The notes under the pieces were generated by a model. That model was given only the letters and a program-made list of their open reading frames with translations. It was not told the origin of the DNA and did not search any database. Shown here in pieces: positions 23,137-35,298 of a stretch of DNA of 64,000 bases. Position 1 is the first letter of the stretch. Every line of letters begins with the position of its first letter. Source of the stretch: Phymatolithon calcareum (lineage: Eukaryota > Rhodophyta > Florideophyceae > Hapalidiales); contig OZ345377.1 of NCBI GenBank assembly GCA_977006965.1, forward strand, positions 2,170,001 to 2,234,000, given 5' to 3'. Position numbers and translations under genes: made by a program.

Positions 23137-23786
23137 CAAAGCATTGGAAAAAATAATTGCTATTGTAATTATTTAAATTATTGTTCCAATAATTTATTCC
23201 TGAGTCGCGCATATTTATTGTATTTATTGAGATCTTCGTGGTTACGACAATTATTTTATTTATTTGAAAGCATTATTTACTCGAGAACGCTCGACTAAGT
23301 CTACGTTTCTGGGGGAGAATGACAGCATTTTGGCCCGACGATTATATTGTTTATTTGGGCCCGATGGTATTCTTGAACAGTAAAGTGACATGTTTGTCAT
23401 CGATAGCACATGACGTGTCGGCTGCGGACTCCTCATTTAGGATTATGAAAACCATGGCAATCAACACAGTACAACGGGAACTGCGTACCAGGCGAGCACC
23501 GTTTGGTAGCACCCAAGATGCCGCGAGTTTTCGGTAAGCATGTTCGCGATGAGTTTTTCACACAGTCGGATCCCAACTCCGCTGTGATGTGTGGGGAATC
23601 GAAGACGTCAATGCTATCGTGACAGAAAGCAGCTAGATGGATCCAATAATTGGGAATAACCAGTTATTTATTCCTCACTGAACTTAAATACAATAATTTA
23701 TTCCTTCTGCGCTCAACAGTCTTGATATTTATTCTCGACACTGAGCGAGAAAAGAATAAAAATAAATAAATAATTCCAATGCTCTG
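23137..23786 (+). mobile_element. hAT element (inner, internally deleted) nested in the outer copy
   Basis: Ends CAAAGCATTGG (23137-23147) and CCAATGCTCTG (23776-23786) are flanked by the perfect 8-bp duplication GTCGGGAG (23129-23136 and 23787-23794). Its sequence is the reverse complement of large parts of the outer copy (for example 23360-23580 against 22880-23100), so the locus is a long imperfect palindrome. It has no transposase coding sequence. Confidence 0.93.
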
Positions 23787-24097
23787 GTCGGGAGTTCTCT
23801 AGTTAATAATGCTTCCAAATAAATACAATAATTGTCGCAACCACGACGATCTCAATAAATACAATAAATATGCGCGACTCAGTAATAAATTGTCGGAACA
23901 ATAATTTAAATAATTACAATAGCAGTTATTTTTCCAATGCTTTGGATTCAAGTGTCCTTGTATCAAGACAGTGAATCGTATGAACGTACAATTTGGTCAA
24001 GTTCATCAACCCCGCGAACATCGTAAACAGCGGTCCACGTCTTATATTCTCGAAGACCAGCAACAAGTACGTCGTTAGGAGACGTACACTTACTTAA

Positions 24098-24900
24098 GGA
24101 CCTACTTCCCCATCTTTGAAGCGCTCTCACTGGCCGAACCAATGCTGATAAACTGGATGAAAATTTTAATTATGTCGTTTGCACCGACGGGACTGCATCC
24201 AGTTGCAAGAAAATATGTAGAAACAAGTGAAATATTTTCAAATATGAAGTCAGCAAAAGTTTCCAATGTTCGTCTCTAATCAATCACTACAGAAAAATGC
24301 TTACTGTGATTCCTTCGAACAATTTCAGCTTCTCGTCGAGGCGCAACGTGAATTTTACTATATTTTTCGCCTGTTCCTTTGCCGATTTTAAAAAACTTTT
24401 GGTCTCGCGGCGCGAACTTTTTTGCCACCTAGACGTTCGATTTACCAAATTTGCAGTATTCCTGTGTTAGTCTACAACCATTCGAAACTTTTGACCTAGG
24501 CAATAAGAAATTCATCCAGTCCTTTTCGAGATAATTGTCCATCTTTGTAGGCGATTCTTTTTCAAGATCAGAATTACGAAAAGTGCTCTACACTCCTTAT
24601 TTCATCCCCTTTCTTTGATTTTTTTTGATTTTTGGATAACCTACATTCTTGGCTTTCTATAGTAGTTTCGAAATGAGAAGAACGGATCAGAAAGTGGTCT
24701 TAAACTGCGCGTTTAAGGAGCTGTCCCGATTTTCGAAGGAATCCTCTGTTGAGAATTTCTAGAAAAAGTTTCCACTGCGCGAGGACTTTTTTTTGCTTAG
24801 CCAATTATGTACTGCCATAACAGAAAATGTCCAATGAGCTTCTCGGATTCCCAAGCTCATAAAAAATAAAAGTGAAAATCTAAGATGGGGATGTAGGTCC
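24098..24900. mobile_element. TTAA-flanked MITE with ~19-bp inverted ends
   Basis: GGACCTACTTCCCCATCTT at 24098-24116 is repeated inverted at 24882-24900 with one difference. Both ends are bordered by TTAA (24094-24097 and 24901-24904). An 803-bp element without coding capacity and a TTAA target fits a piggyBac-type MITE; a TA target would also fit the sequence. Confidence 0.78.
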
Positions 24901-24956
24901 TTAAATGGGCTTGATTTTTTCGCCCGCCCATGTCTCGGATTTGTGTGCCTCCGCGA

Positions 24957-25165
24957 TCACGATGTGGTGAGTCTACTAGAGCGCCTCTGCACAGTAGTAA
25001 GGTGTTCTGTCTCCGAATTGTGTCGTTCACCCATCAAGTCCCATCCGTGTGCAACACTGTCTGTAAGTTCTCTTGAAGACATTTTAATCGAGTCGCTGCA
25101 GATGCAGACACCTGCCAGTAGTAGGACAGCAACCAGGGAAGAGCCACTAACGTCCCCGATGATGT
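24957..25165 (-). pseudogene. Inverted partial copy of the secreted Lys-rich protein gene
   Basis: On the minus strand the text SSLVAVLLLAGV ... TDSVAHGWD ... TVQRRSSRLTTS aligns with the N-terminal part of the gene at 25785 (SSALIAILFLTEA ... SSVAHRTN ... TAQRRSSRHTTS). At the position of that gene's ATG this copy reads ATCATCGGGG, so the start codon is missing. Only the signal peptide and adjoining region remain. Confidence 0.7.
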
Positions 25166-25387
25166 GTCGTCCTACTTTTTCCGTATGCACTGGCTGTGCC
25201 TCGGGTACTGAAGCTGGTCCTTTCTCAGATTTGACTCTGGTGTGTCTTTTATATTGTTTTCCCGGGAAGCATCAACAGCTCGAAAGGTAGACACGAATGC
25301 ACTCGGTGTGGCCTGCCTTGGAAAATACTTAAACGTTTTTTGTAAGCCGTTTACATATCTACACGCTATATGCGAGAAAGTTTCTTG

Positions 25388-25636
25388 GTTCCCAGTTGTA
25401 TCTTTAGCTATCATTGCTACAAACCAGAGACTTAGACTTTGTGCGTACTCAGTGCACAACACTTCGCCAAGCATCACTGCTTCGAGAAAGACCTTGAGAG
25501 CGTTCCGTGTCTCTTCGCGGATCAGAACAGAGCAACGTTTGGCACAGGCGATGTCATGGCATTGGGAAAGATGCTCGGATACTTTGCATGGGAGCATTAG
25601 AGCCGCGTCGTGTGAGGCCACACAAATAGATTCCAT
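25388..25636 (-). pseudogene. Divergent histone H4 relic
   Basis: Within a minus-strand frame starting at 25636, the residues CAKRCSVLIREETRNALKVF and LEAV, then CTEYAQ, align with H4 ([29 protein letters not shown]). The Lys-rich tail is unrecognisable, and after the EYAQ segment the match to the last H4 helix is poor. Too divergent to make a nucleosomal H4; it is a relic, or less likely a neofunctionalised derivative. The intact H4 gene is 2.6 kb away on the same strand. Confidence 0.72.
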
Positions 25637-25784
25637 GGCGATATGGAAACGGTATATAAATAAGGTTTAGGCAATCTCCAAGACTTGCTACACCGAGCGA
25701 ATTCATGTCTATCTTTCACGGTGTTGGTGCTTCTCAGGGAACACCAGCAAAGACGGACGGCACTGGACTCATGAGACCATCATC

Positions 25785-27599
25785 ATGGGGAGCGTCAAGA
25801 GCTCTGCCCTGATTGCCATCCTATTCCTCACTGAAGCCTTCCTCTGGGGCGCTTCGGTGTTCAAGTATCCAGGAGACCTTGCATCCAGTGTCGCACACAG
25901 AACGAACTCAGCCAGTGGGCGATACAATTCCGGTACAAAAGACCTTTCAACGGCCCAGAGGCGCTCTAGTAGGCACACCACCTCAAAGTCGCGGTGGTAC
26001 AGAAAGCCGAAGAATAGGATGGGCGAAAAAAAAATCTCGAAGTCTAAGAGGTCGATCCCGAAGGCAGAGGAGAAAGTCCTCGAAGCTGAAGAGGAGATCT
26101 TGGAAGCCGAGAAAGAAATCGAATAAGCGGAAGAAATAATATAGAAAGCCGACAAAGAGAGGTTATCCCAAGCCGACAAAGGGGTCGAAGCGGTCGAAGA
26201 ATAATTCGTGGAAGACGATGAAACTGTCACGAAAGCCGAGGAGGAAGTATCCCAAACCCACAAGGGAGTCCAAGTCGTCCAATAAAAAGTCAAAAGCCCT
26301 CAAAAAGAAAGTATTGAAAGCCGAGGAAGAGGTATCCGAGAGAAGACAGAAGGAAATGAAAGAAGGCAGAGAGATGATTAGCTACCGTGAACGTCCTAAA
26401 TGGTTTCCAACCCGGGCATCCCTTTGAAGGACGGCGAATGAAGATTGGCTGCGTAGCGATATGGATGTTAAGCTGGACCATGGTTTGCACCTTGTGCAGC
26501 TTGGACAGCTGTTGTGACATCAAGTACCACTCGTATCTGTTAAGGTCTACTAGAGCCGTAAGGATGCGGAGTTGTTCCATCAGCTTCGAGAAATCCCGCA
26601 GTAAAGAAAGAAAGAAAGAAAGAAAAGTATCGCAAGTCCACGAAGAAGTCTAAGCGGTCGAAGGCACGCTTGGTACCAATATTTTTTATTTTTTTTACTG
26701 CAATTTATTGCAATAAATTGCAATAAAGTCTTAATTGCCCTGAGAGGTGCTTATTGCAATAGTTATTGCAAAAAGTAATGGCATATGATCGAAAATCAGG
26801 GTACACCCTTGCCCTCCTCTGCGCTGGCAAGATCGCCGAATGCGCGAGTGAAGACATGGCGCAGGAGGACCTGAATTAGATTCTGTTATTGCAATTGATA
26901 TTGGAAGAATGGTAAGATATTGCAATTCCTATTGCATCATGTGCCCCAATAAATAACAATAATATTGGTACTATCCCTGGTCGAAGGGGAAGTATTGGAA
27001 GCCAATGAAACGTTCGATAAAACCGAGGAAGAAGTACCGCAAGTCCACAACGAAGCGGTCGAAGATGAAGGCGTGGAAGCCAAGGAAGAGATCCAGAAAG
27101 CCGAGGAGGAAGAATCGTAGGTCGACAAAGAAGGCCTAGAAAAGGAACAGGAAGTACTGGAAGCCGAAGAAGAGTTTCAGAAAGACGAGGAGAAAGTATC
27201 GCAAATCGACAAAGAAGTCTCAGAAACGTAAGAGGAAGTACGGAAAGCAGAAGAAGAGGTCTAAAAAGACAAAGAAGAAGTATCACAAGTGGACAAAGAA
27301 GTCTAATAACGTCAAAATGCATAAGAAGAAGCCGAACAACTATAGAGAGGTGCCCTACACCTGCTTATGTAAGATGGGTCCACTAGATCAGGGCGTATGC
27401 TACGACTTTTGCTTATGGTTCCAAGCGCTACTGCAAACGTCGCGAATGCTCTCCGTTCTACTATTGTGTCAGCAAAAACTCAGGCACCTCGTGCATCCGC
27501 CGCAACATTAACAAGCGCATAGTGCCAACCGGCGATCATACCTGCCAATACGAGCGTACTTCTGGGTACATGTATGTTTCGTACCAGGCGTATCATTAG
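25785..27599 (+). pseudogene. Decayed secreted Lys/Ser/Tyr-rich repeat protein with Cys-rich end
   Basis: From the ATG at 25785, a signal peptide (SSALIAILFLTEAFLWGAS) leads into a long extremely basic repeat with motifs such as KYRKSTKKS, KPRKKSN and KPRRKYPKP, visible across frames at 26000-26340 and 26980-27320. A C-terminal Cys-rich part follows (YTCLCKMGPLDQGVC, then in another frame YCKRRECSPFYYC, SCIRR, HTCQYERTSGYMYVSYQAYH, stop at 27599). Several frameshifts and stops occur, and AT-rich DNA with ATTGCAAT words (26680-26940) interrupts the repeat. The composition recalls Lys/Ser-rich extracellular matrix proteins, but no homology is claimed. Confidence 0.6.
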
Positions 27600-28009
27600 A
27601 CGTTCATGCATCTCTCACATAAAGCGACTAACACGCTACAAATTGTTCGTGGTCGAACAAACCATTTACAATAACTGCCAAGTACACTTTGCACTAGCCG
27701 AGTAAAACATTCTGAGAAAGTTTTAGTATTTCCGTGTTTGCCAAAGTTGAACTATGCCAATATCGTTGTAGTTCAAACTCAGCAAGCCTTTGATGAGAGC
27801 TCTGTAGGAGGAATGCACTGTATTGCGCTGTACTGCATCCTTCATTTCCCCCGAAGTGAAGTTAGCAGCGCTTGGAGGGTCTCAGTTGTCTCCATTCTAT
27901 CCAATCCGTCTAGATATTAAGAGCTGTTCGTACGCTTCATCTGGGTATCACACTGGAGCATTTGGTGGACCGTGCGATACTCTTCCATTCGAATCATGTA
28001 TGCAATCTG

Positions 28010-28140
28010 ATTCATTCATTGATTTTGCTAGTGGGGCTAGCAGCGTTTCGAGAACCTAATTTTCTTCCCCTCTATTATATCGCTAGCGAGTTGGACTGCG
28101 GCTTGCACGTCTACGCCAGGCACGTCGCTAAAGATTATGC
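28010..28140 (-). mobile_element. LINE 3'-end relic, (GAAT)n-tailed family
   Basis: On the minus strand it matches 59440-59570 and 40017-40160: GACGTGCCTG, TAGACGTGCAAGCC, AACTCGCTA, GAAGAAAATTAGG, CGCTGCTAGCCCCACTA, then AATGAATGAAT. It is the C-terminal coding end plus tail of a non-LTR element. Confidence 0.75.
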
Positions 28141-28264
28141 CTTCTCAGATACTCCTAAAGTAGAGGCTTGATGAGGAGAGCATTTACTGTATACTATTGC
28201 CAAATCAAGTTGGCACAAAGTACAAATGTACACGTTCGCTAATTAGCCGAATAAAGTCACAAAC

Positions 28265-29425
<1,161 letters not shown>

Positions 29426-31845
29426 GTTTTTCTGTTGCGCATCAACTCTTCCATTGTATAGTATGCATAAACGTCGCATTTAAGTTTTCATTGATTGTTT
29501 TCCTACTCTCCATGTGGCGTGCTGGACAATGCCATCGAGAGGGCCATCATGATGATTATGAGTAGTTGAGCGGAACAGCAACATTGCGCTACTCCCGAAT
29601 CAGAGGCGGGAGCACACAATGTTCACGGGTGTGCTATGCACTACGAATTGCAACATTTTGAGCTGACCAATACTTAATGCAACATCGATGGATCGCGCAA
29701 TCTGAGGTTGCTATTACAGCCCTGCACATGTGGAAAGCTTCGGGAACCACGTCAATTGCTTAACTTGGTGTTTCTTTCAACGTTTTCATTGATTCCATTT
29801 TAATAGATAACATATGCTCTGTGTCCTACCGTTGCAGCTAAAGGACTATAGCTCCCGTCAAACTACGACGGCGCACTTGGCCGATACAAAATTTGGCGCT
29901 TTGGATCACGGTGCTACAATTCAAGTCACTCGAAGAGGGTTCTACGCTTGAGATTGTCTGCCACATGTAAAAGTCAGTCGATAACTTGGAGCGTGCATAT
30001 CTCGTTTTCCTCGAAGACTTAATATTTTGTAACTATTGTGTCTCGAGTCTAGAGCCAAACCGGCGCCTGTCAATTGGTGCCTACCAAGCTCATTGGTACC
30101 CTAAGGCTCGAATCGAATACTAGAAGAGTCTTGATGCGTCATGCGGTTCACCTCTGCGGAATCACTTACAAAAGCTAGTTTCGCTGATGACGCGCATGGG
30201 ATATGCTTATGGATGAGCACAATGTACTGTGGAGTGCAAGATAGGGTGTCAATGTGTGCTCAAGATGAACGAGGGCTTCAGCCTCACGATTGAAGATTAC
30301 TGATGCGCGTTGGGACCCATGTGAAGAAGTTTTGACGTTTTGCCCCATCAGGAACTACAATGCATGGTTGTGGTTTATGTTAGTGCCTGGGGCCCGCTGG
30401 CGTGGGGGAATGAGGAAAAAATAATGGTGCCTGTCATGATGATGATGGACTATAGTACGGACAGTATCACTGCAGAACATTTCCAATGAGGATTTGCACA
30501 CGTCGGCAGCTCTTCTCTCGGGGCGGGCCTTTTAATCCGCTGTTTTCTACAGCGAAACTTATGAAGGGCACGTTGCCATATTTTCAGATCGCAGCAGATC
30601 AGTTGGGCATTGTCCCTTCCCACACCAAACGGGATTTGGTGTCCTGTACAGCAGAACGCCCACAGGTGTCCATTTCCCGTCATGAGACTGAACGTGCTCA
30701 GGACGTGCTTTTCAAGAAATGCCCTTTCTCGGATGTGTGGCCCGCAGCGCAAGAGAGTAGTATTTGCGACACTGCCCTCCATTTTGTCCCAAATGAAGCT
30801 AATACACAAGTGGAAGCATTACTAACAGTCGTTTACGTCATATGATACAAGAGACTCATTCCGTCTTTTGTTTCTTCTGCCTTACTACAATATAACGCAA
30901 CAAACACAGACAGCGCCATGCACACACCGACCAAGCGCCTTGCGAAAGTTTTCATATCAGTCTGAAAATATCAGGGAACCCTTGCTATTCTTCTGTTGCT
31001 GTCCTGGTACAGTTGAGAAAATAAATGCGCATATATGCAATTCCGTTCCTATTCAACTTGCCGTCATCGCACTTGGCAGCGCATTAATGCTGTGCAGTAT
31101 TTCAGCACTGTTGGGAGTTGATCGATATTTCAAATCATTATATCCTCCGCGAGCAGCAGAAGCACCAGGTCGAGATAATTTAATCTATAGCGAAGGAAAC
31201 TGCAGTCCGTAAGACACAGTGCTCCCAACGGATTTCATCCAGGACTGTTGTGTCCTATGATATGGACCAAATTATGTCCCCCTTTCCTTTTACGGCATGT
31301 CGTTGAGAATGATGTTAGTTCCACTGAGCATTTCAAAGCACATTTACAACCAAGAAATGAGATACACTGAATACCCTTGTCGCACTCCCTCTCGGCGTCT
31401 TGGGAGAAGAATATATTCTGGTGAAAGAAGAAGATACACCAGCAAGCACGATATGGTCAATTATCACCACTGAAAATGCATCAACAAAAGGTCACTGTCT
31501 CCCCCTGCACACTGCATGACGCACCCCAGTGCAAGAATTCAGTAAAAACGATGTGAAGACGCCAGCGTGGCGGGGCCTATCCTGGGCAGTTGCTCTGTTG
31601 ATGCTCGTCCTCCAGCACTTATGACACGTGAGCAGACACGTGTGCAAAATAACTTCCGATCCAATGAAACAGCGCCAATCTGTGAAAGGCCGATCCACTG
31701 TTGGCTCCCTTGCATCTTCCACACTGAGGATCCGCGGCAGTCGGCCACATCAGCACCCATTTCTCTCAGCAATCGTTGCGTTCTTGCCTGTCGCACCGCG
31801 CTGCTGCCGCGCAGCGAGGAAATTTTTCATTCCGGCATAAGGAAG
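29426..31845. other. Long intergenic region with doubtful ORFs
   Basis: No gene is supported here. Plus-strand frames at 30486-30845 and 30868-31212 lack recognisable motifs; the second has one hydrophobic run (LAVIALGSALMLCSISALLG). The reading frame of the malic enzyme stays open back to 31567, but without an ATG. Confidence 0.4.
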
Positions 31846-33645
31846 ATGAGAACAAAAAGTCCTGCGTTTGCATCCGCCACTCCGCTTGTGTCAAAGTCTT
31901 TGTTCCGCCGCTCGTCAACATCTCTCCGCCGTACGCCGGCCACCGCCGTCGCCACCCCGGATCTCCCCATGACGTCCAACGCCATTCAGCCGTGGGCGGC
32001 CGCCCTCTCCGCCCGCACCAACCGCGGTCGTCGTTACACTGCCGCCGAACGCGATGAACTCCGTCTTCATGGCCGTGTCCCACCCGGACCCGCTATCACC
32101 CTGGCGCGTGACGTCGCCCGTGTCGTCGCCGCACTTGATCGTGTCCCCGGGTCCGGTGTTCCTCGGGACATCGTGCGCTATGAGGCTCTTATGCATGTGC
32201 TTGAGCGTGATGAAACGCTCTTCTTTGCCGTTGCTCAAACTCAGTTGCGTAAAATTCTTCCCATGATTTACACTCCTGCTGTCGGTACTGCTTGTCAGTA
32301 TTATTCCCGTCTCAATATCGCACCTCGTGGATTGTGGATTGGTATTGATCGTGCTGGAAGTATCGCGGACATTCTTGACAATTGGGTTGGGGATGTTGAT
32401 GTCGTCGTCGTGACTGACGGCGAACGTATTCTTGGTCTTGGTGATCTTGGTGTCAATGGACATGGTATTCCGGTTGGAAAACTTCTGCTGTACTCTGCTT
32501 GTGGTGGTATTGATCCTGCCAAATGTCTGCCTATCACCCTTGATGTCGGTTGTGACTCGGATGCCATCAGGGATGATGAGTTTTATATCGGGTTGCGTCA
32601 GAAGCGTGTGCGTGGTGAGAAATATGACGAGTTTATCAACGAGTTTATGAACGCCGTGTCAAATCGTTTTGGATCAAACTGTCTCATCCAGTTTGAAGAC
32701 TTTGGTAACTCCAATGCTCTCCGTCTCCTCGACAAGTACAAGGATTACAAGTGCTGTTTCAACGATGATATCCAAGGTACAGCCGCGGTTGGCCTCGCCG
32801 GCATCCTCAGTGCGCTGCGCATGCCAGGTGTGCCGTCTCATTTAGCGGACCACAAGTTTCTCTTTTACGGTGCCGGAAGTGCAGGCATCGGTATCGCCTC
32901 CCTTATCGTTCAAGAACTCGTTCGTCAAGGTTTGTCGGAGTCCGATGCGCGTGCAAGATGCTATTTCATCGACAGCCGCGGACTCGTGTACGCAGGCCGC
33001 GAAAACGTATCTTCCGCCAAGGCGCCGTTTGCACATGAGGTGGATGACGAAGTGTCCGCTGTCGCAAAGGACGGCATCGCCGCTCTCATTCGCGTCTTGC
33101 GCCCAACCGGCCTGATCGGCGTGAGCACGATCTTCGGGGCATTTGACTCCGAAGTGCTTACCGAAATGTGCAACTTGCAGGAGCGACCTCTCATTTTCGC
33201 GCTCAGCAACCCCACCAGTAAGGCTGAGTGCACCGCGGAGCAGGCGTACACAATTTCGAAGGGCAAGGCGGTCTACGCAAGTGGTTCACCGTTTGATCCG
33301 GTGAAGATCGAAGGCCGTGATGATCTGCTCATGCCCGGGCAGGGGAACAATGCCTTCGTGTTTCCGGGACTTGGATTGGGCGTCATTGCATCGGGCGCTA
33401 AGCGTGTCACTGATGCCATGGTTCTGGCAGGTGCTCGCCGTCTGGCTCAACTCGTCAGCGCCGATCAGCTACTTGTGTCGTGTGTTTATCCCCCGCTGGA
33501 GGACCTCATTTCCATTTCCGCGGAAATTGCGCATGCAGTTGCGAAACAGGCGGTGCAAGATGATGTGGCATATGCAAGTAAGTTGCCGACTCTGCAGCAA
33601 ATCAAGAATGTTATGTACGTGCCCGGTCTCGCCGCGGTGGAGTAG
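31846..33645 (+). CDS. NAD(P)-dependent malic enzyme, organelle-targeted
   Basis: The 599-aa product oxidatively decarboxylates malate to pyruvate. The start was set at the ATG 31846, which opens a Ser/Arg-rich presequence (FRRSSTSLRR) typical of mitochondrial import. Family motifs in order: YTPAVGTACQ (~res 142), GDLGVNGHGIPVGKL with the catalytic Lys (~211), the metal ligands in FEDFGN (~283) and NDDIQGTA (~306), the dinucleotide loop GAGSAGIG (~342), FALSNPTSKAEC, YASGSPF and PGQGNNAFVFPGLGLG. After the second beta strand it has IDSRGLV; the Ser resembles NADP enzymes while the Lys usual there is Arg, so cofactor choice is unclear. The gene is intronless and complete. Confidence 0.95.
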   Translation: MRTKSPAFASATPLVSKSLFRRSSTSLRRTPATAVATPDLPMTSNAIQPWAAALSARTNRGRRYTAAERDELRLHGRVPPGPAITLARDVARVVAALDRVPGSGVPRDIVRYEALMHVLERDETLFFAVAQTQLRKILPMIYTPAVGTACQYYSRLNIAPRGLWIGIDRAGSIADILDNWVGDVDVVVVTDGERILGLGDLGVNGHGIPVGKLLLYSACGGIDPAKCLPITLDVGCDSDAIRDDEFYIGLRQKRVRGEKYDEFINEFMNAVSNRFGSNCLIQFEDFGNSNALRLLDKYKDYKCCFNDDIQGTAAVGLAGILSALRMPGVPSHLADHKFLFYGAGSAGIGIASLIVQELVRQGLSESDARARCYFIDSRGLVYAGRENVSSAKAPFAHEVDDEVSAVAKDGIAALIRVLRPTGLIGVSTIFGAFDSEVLTEMCNLQERPLIFALSNPTSKAECTAEQAYTISKGKAVYASGSPFDPVKIEGRDDLLMPGQGNNAFVFPGLGLGVIASGAKRVTDAMVLAGARRLAQLVSADQLLVSCVYPPLEDLISISAEIAHAVAKQAVQDDVAYASKLPTLQQIKNVMYVPGLAAVE

Positions 33646-34215
33646 TCAGTATTCAATCATGAATGCATATGTGACGCCCGTGAAGCATGCGCTACGTCGC
33701 CAGTCACAGTGACTGCGAGCCAGTGGAATGGGTTGAAATTTTAAAGTTAAAATATTACCACCTTCCTTGTGAAAGAACGTAGCCTGTATTTTTCGCAAAG
33801 CTGCCTTTCTTGTCCCAAATTCTTCTCGAACGCATATTTCCTGGTAGATGTGCTTTGCAACTACAGTACTTCACGTGTCATAAGATCAATGCTCGTTGCC
33901 AACGTTTTGGTCCTTCATTCAGTTCTTTTTACTCAAGCCTGACTTTCTACTGTTCCCGATGTTAGTCGCTCGTGGGTCTCATGTTCACTCGAATTTTCAA
34001 CATCGAAGGCCTTAACGCCTGGGTTTTAGTCGGATGGCATTGGCGAAGTGCCTGCTTATGTGTCGGTAACATTCAAATATTAATCTGTACAAGTCTTCTT
34101 CTTCCGGGCGCTGAATATTCGCAGGGGAATGTCGACATGGAAGAAACCAACGCCAATATCATACATAACGTTACATATAAATTTTGTACATTATTTTTAG
34201 CAACTGAATACTGTA
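33646..34215. other. Intergenic between convergent genes
   Basis: This is the shared 3' flank of the malic enzyme and the Cys-rich protein gene. AT-rich stretches occur, with nothing else recognised. Confidence 0.5.
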
Positions 34216-35298
34216 CTACTTCCTTGCCTCTTTCCATCTCCCACTCACCTCGACTTCTCCCTCTCCCTCTCCCTCTGTTGTTCCATGCGACGGAGAAGTG
34301 TCCACAACTGATGTTGTTGCCGAGGCACTCGGAGTAGGGCTCCGGCTCGGTCCCACCAGAGGAAGTACGTCATTGATCATGGATCCAAGACCGGTCTCTG
34401 CGCCCTGTATTGCCGACACCGGTGCTAAAGTCGCCGTCGGAACCGGCGTTGCACTTTGCGAAGGTGCCACGGGCGATGGTACCGCATGTGCAACATCTTT
34501 TTCTGGGATACCAATTGCGGACGGCACCGGGTGCGGCGATGGACTTTCATGAGGCGATGAACCAACATCGATGAACGGTGCCTGAATATCAATCGGTAAC
34601 GCCCCAGCTCCCAACTCAAAGCCGGAGCGCTTCCCCGGTGCGCGGAACTGGAACTCTCCATTCGGAGGCGGAGGTTTGATGCTAGGAGTCGGTGTCGGCC
34701 CCGCAACAAGCTTTCGCGCGCCCAAGTTCTGCGCCTGTGCAGGTGGTTCGAGACATGAACGCGAAGCGTCGCGACAGCATGCGGCAACTCCGTCGCGCAC
34801 GAGCGCGGCAAGTGCGCCCACTGAAATCACGGAGAAGATCGACTGGCAATATTTCGCGCAGCATCGTGCAGCACCGTCGCCGCACCACGGTTCACGCAAT
34901 TCCGCGCACTTGCAGGCGCAGCGCGCGCTGCGTTGGAGAGTACCCGTGTCCTCCTTCGGCCTTTCGAACGCGCTGAATCTCGCCGCGGAGGGCGCTTCTG
35001 CGGATGAGAGTACAGTTGCGAGAATGTGTCCAAAGGCAGCAAAATCCGCCCTGGAGAAGCAAATTGTACCGTTCGGACCCGGAGATCCGCGTATTCGCAA
35101 TCCCCCTACAAGCCACCCGGCTTCCGCTTCCGCGAGTGAATGCGCAGCCTCGCGCTCGGCGGCGCCGAGAGCGGCCTCTACTGTGCTGCGCGGTGCGCAG
35201 GTCCTTTGTTGATTGCGGTTTGTGTGCTGCGCGAAGGCTGAGTGGATCAGATGGGCGAAGAGAAGGAGCAGGAGCACGTGAGGCTTGGAGCGCCGCAT
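34216..35298 (-). CDS. Secreted Cys-rich protein with Pro/Ser-rich tail
   Basis: Starting at the ATG 35298, the 360-aa product opens with a classical signal peptide (MRRSKPHVLLLLLF, then AHLIHSAFAQ). An upstream in-frame extension would bury that peptide, which decides the start. The mature N-terminal half carries about twelve Cys, densest in CACKCAELREPWC and RCCAKYC and ending in CCRDASRSC, consistent with a disulfide-rich extracellular domain. The C-terminal half is Pro/Ser/Ala-rich, probably disordered and O-glycosylated, without a membrane anchor. No known family was recognised; a cell-wall or apoplastic role is inferred. Confidence 0.72.
   Translation of the reverse strand: MRRSKPHVLLLLLFAHLIHSAFAQHTNRNQQRTCAPRSTVEAALGAAEREAAHSLAEAEAGWLVGGLRIRGSPGPNGTICFSRADFAAFGHILATVLSSAEAPSAARFSAFERPKEDTGTLQRSARCACKCAELREPWCGDGAARCCAKYCQSIFSVISVGALAALVRDGVAACCRDASRSCLEPPAQAQNLGARKLVAGPTPTPSIKPPPPNGEFQFRAPGKRSGFELGAGALPIDIQAPFIDVGSSPHESPSPHPVPSAIGIPEKDVAHAVPSPVAPSQSATPVPTATLAPVSAIQGAETGLGSMINDVLPLVGPSRSPTPSASATTSVVDTSPSHGTTEGEGEGEVEVSGRWKEARK

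Larger units (their letters stand above)
22339..23944 (-). mobile_element. hAT element (outer, non-autonomous) with 8-bp TSD
   Basis: Terminal inverted repeats CAAAGCATTGG (22339-22349) and CCAATGCTTTG (23934-23944) bound the element. Flanks are GATTCAAC (22331-22338) and GATTCAAG (23945-23952), an 8-bp duplication with one mismatch, the hAT standard length. Without the 650-bp inner insertion and its duplicated 8 bp it would be under 1 kb. It keeps only the last part of the transposase. Confidence 0.9.

Noticed and set aside
26600-26640. (AAAG)n purine run as a regulatory tract
   Set aside because: It lies in the decayed Lys-rich repeat gene and is simply part of its AAG-rich coding repeat plus slippage.
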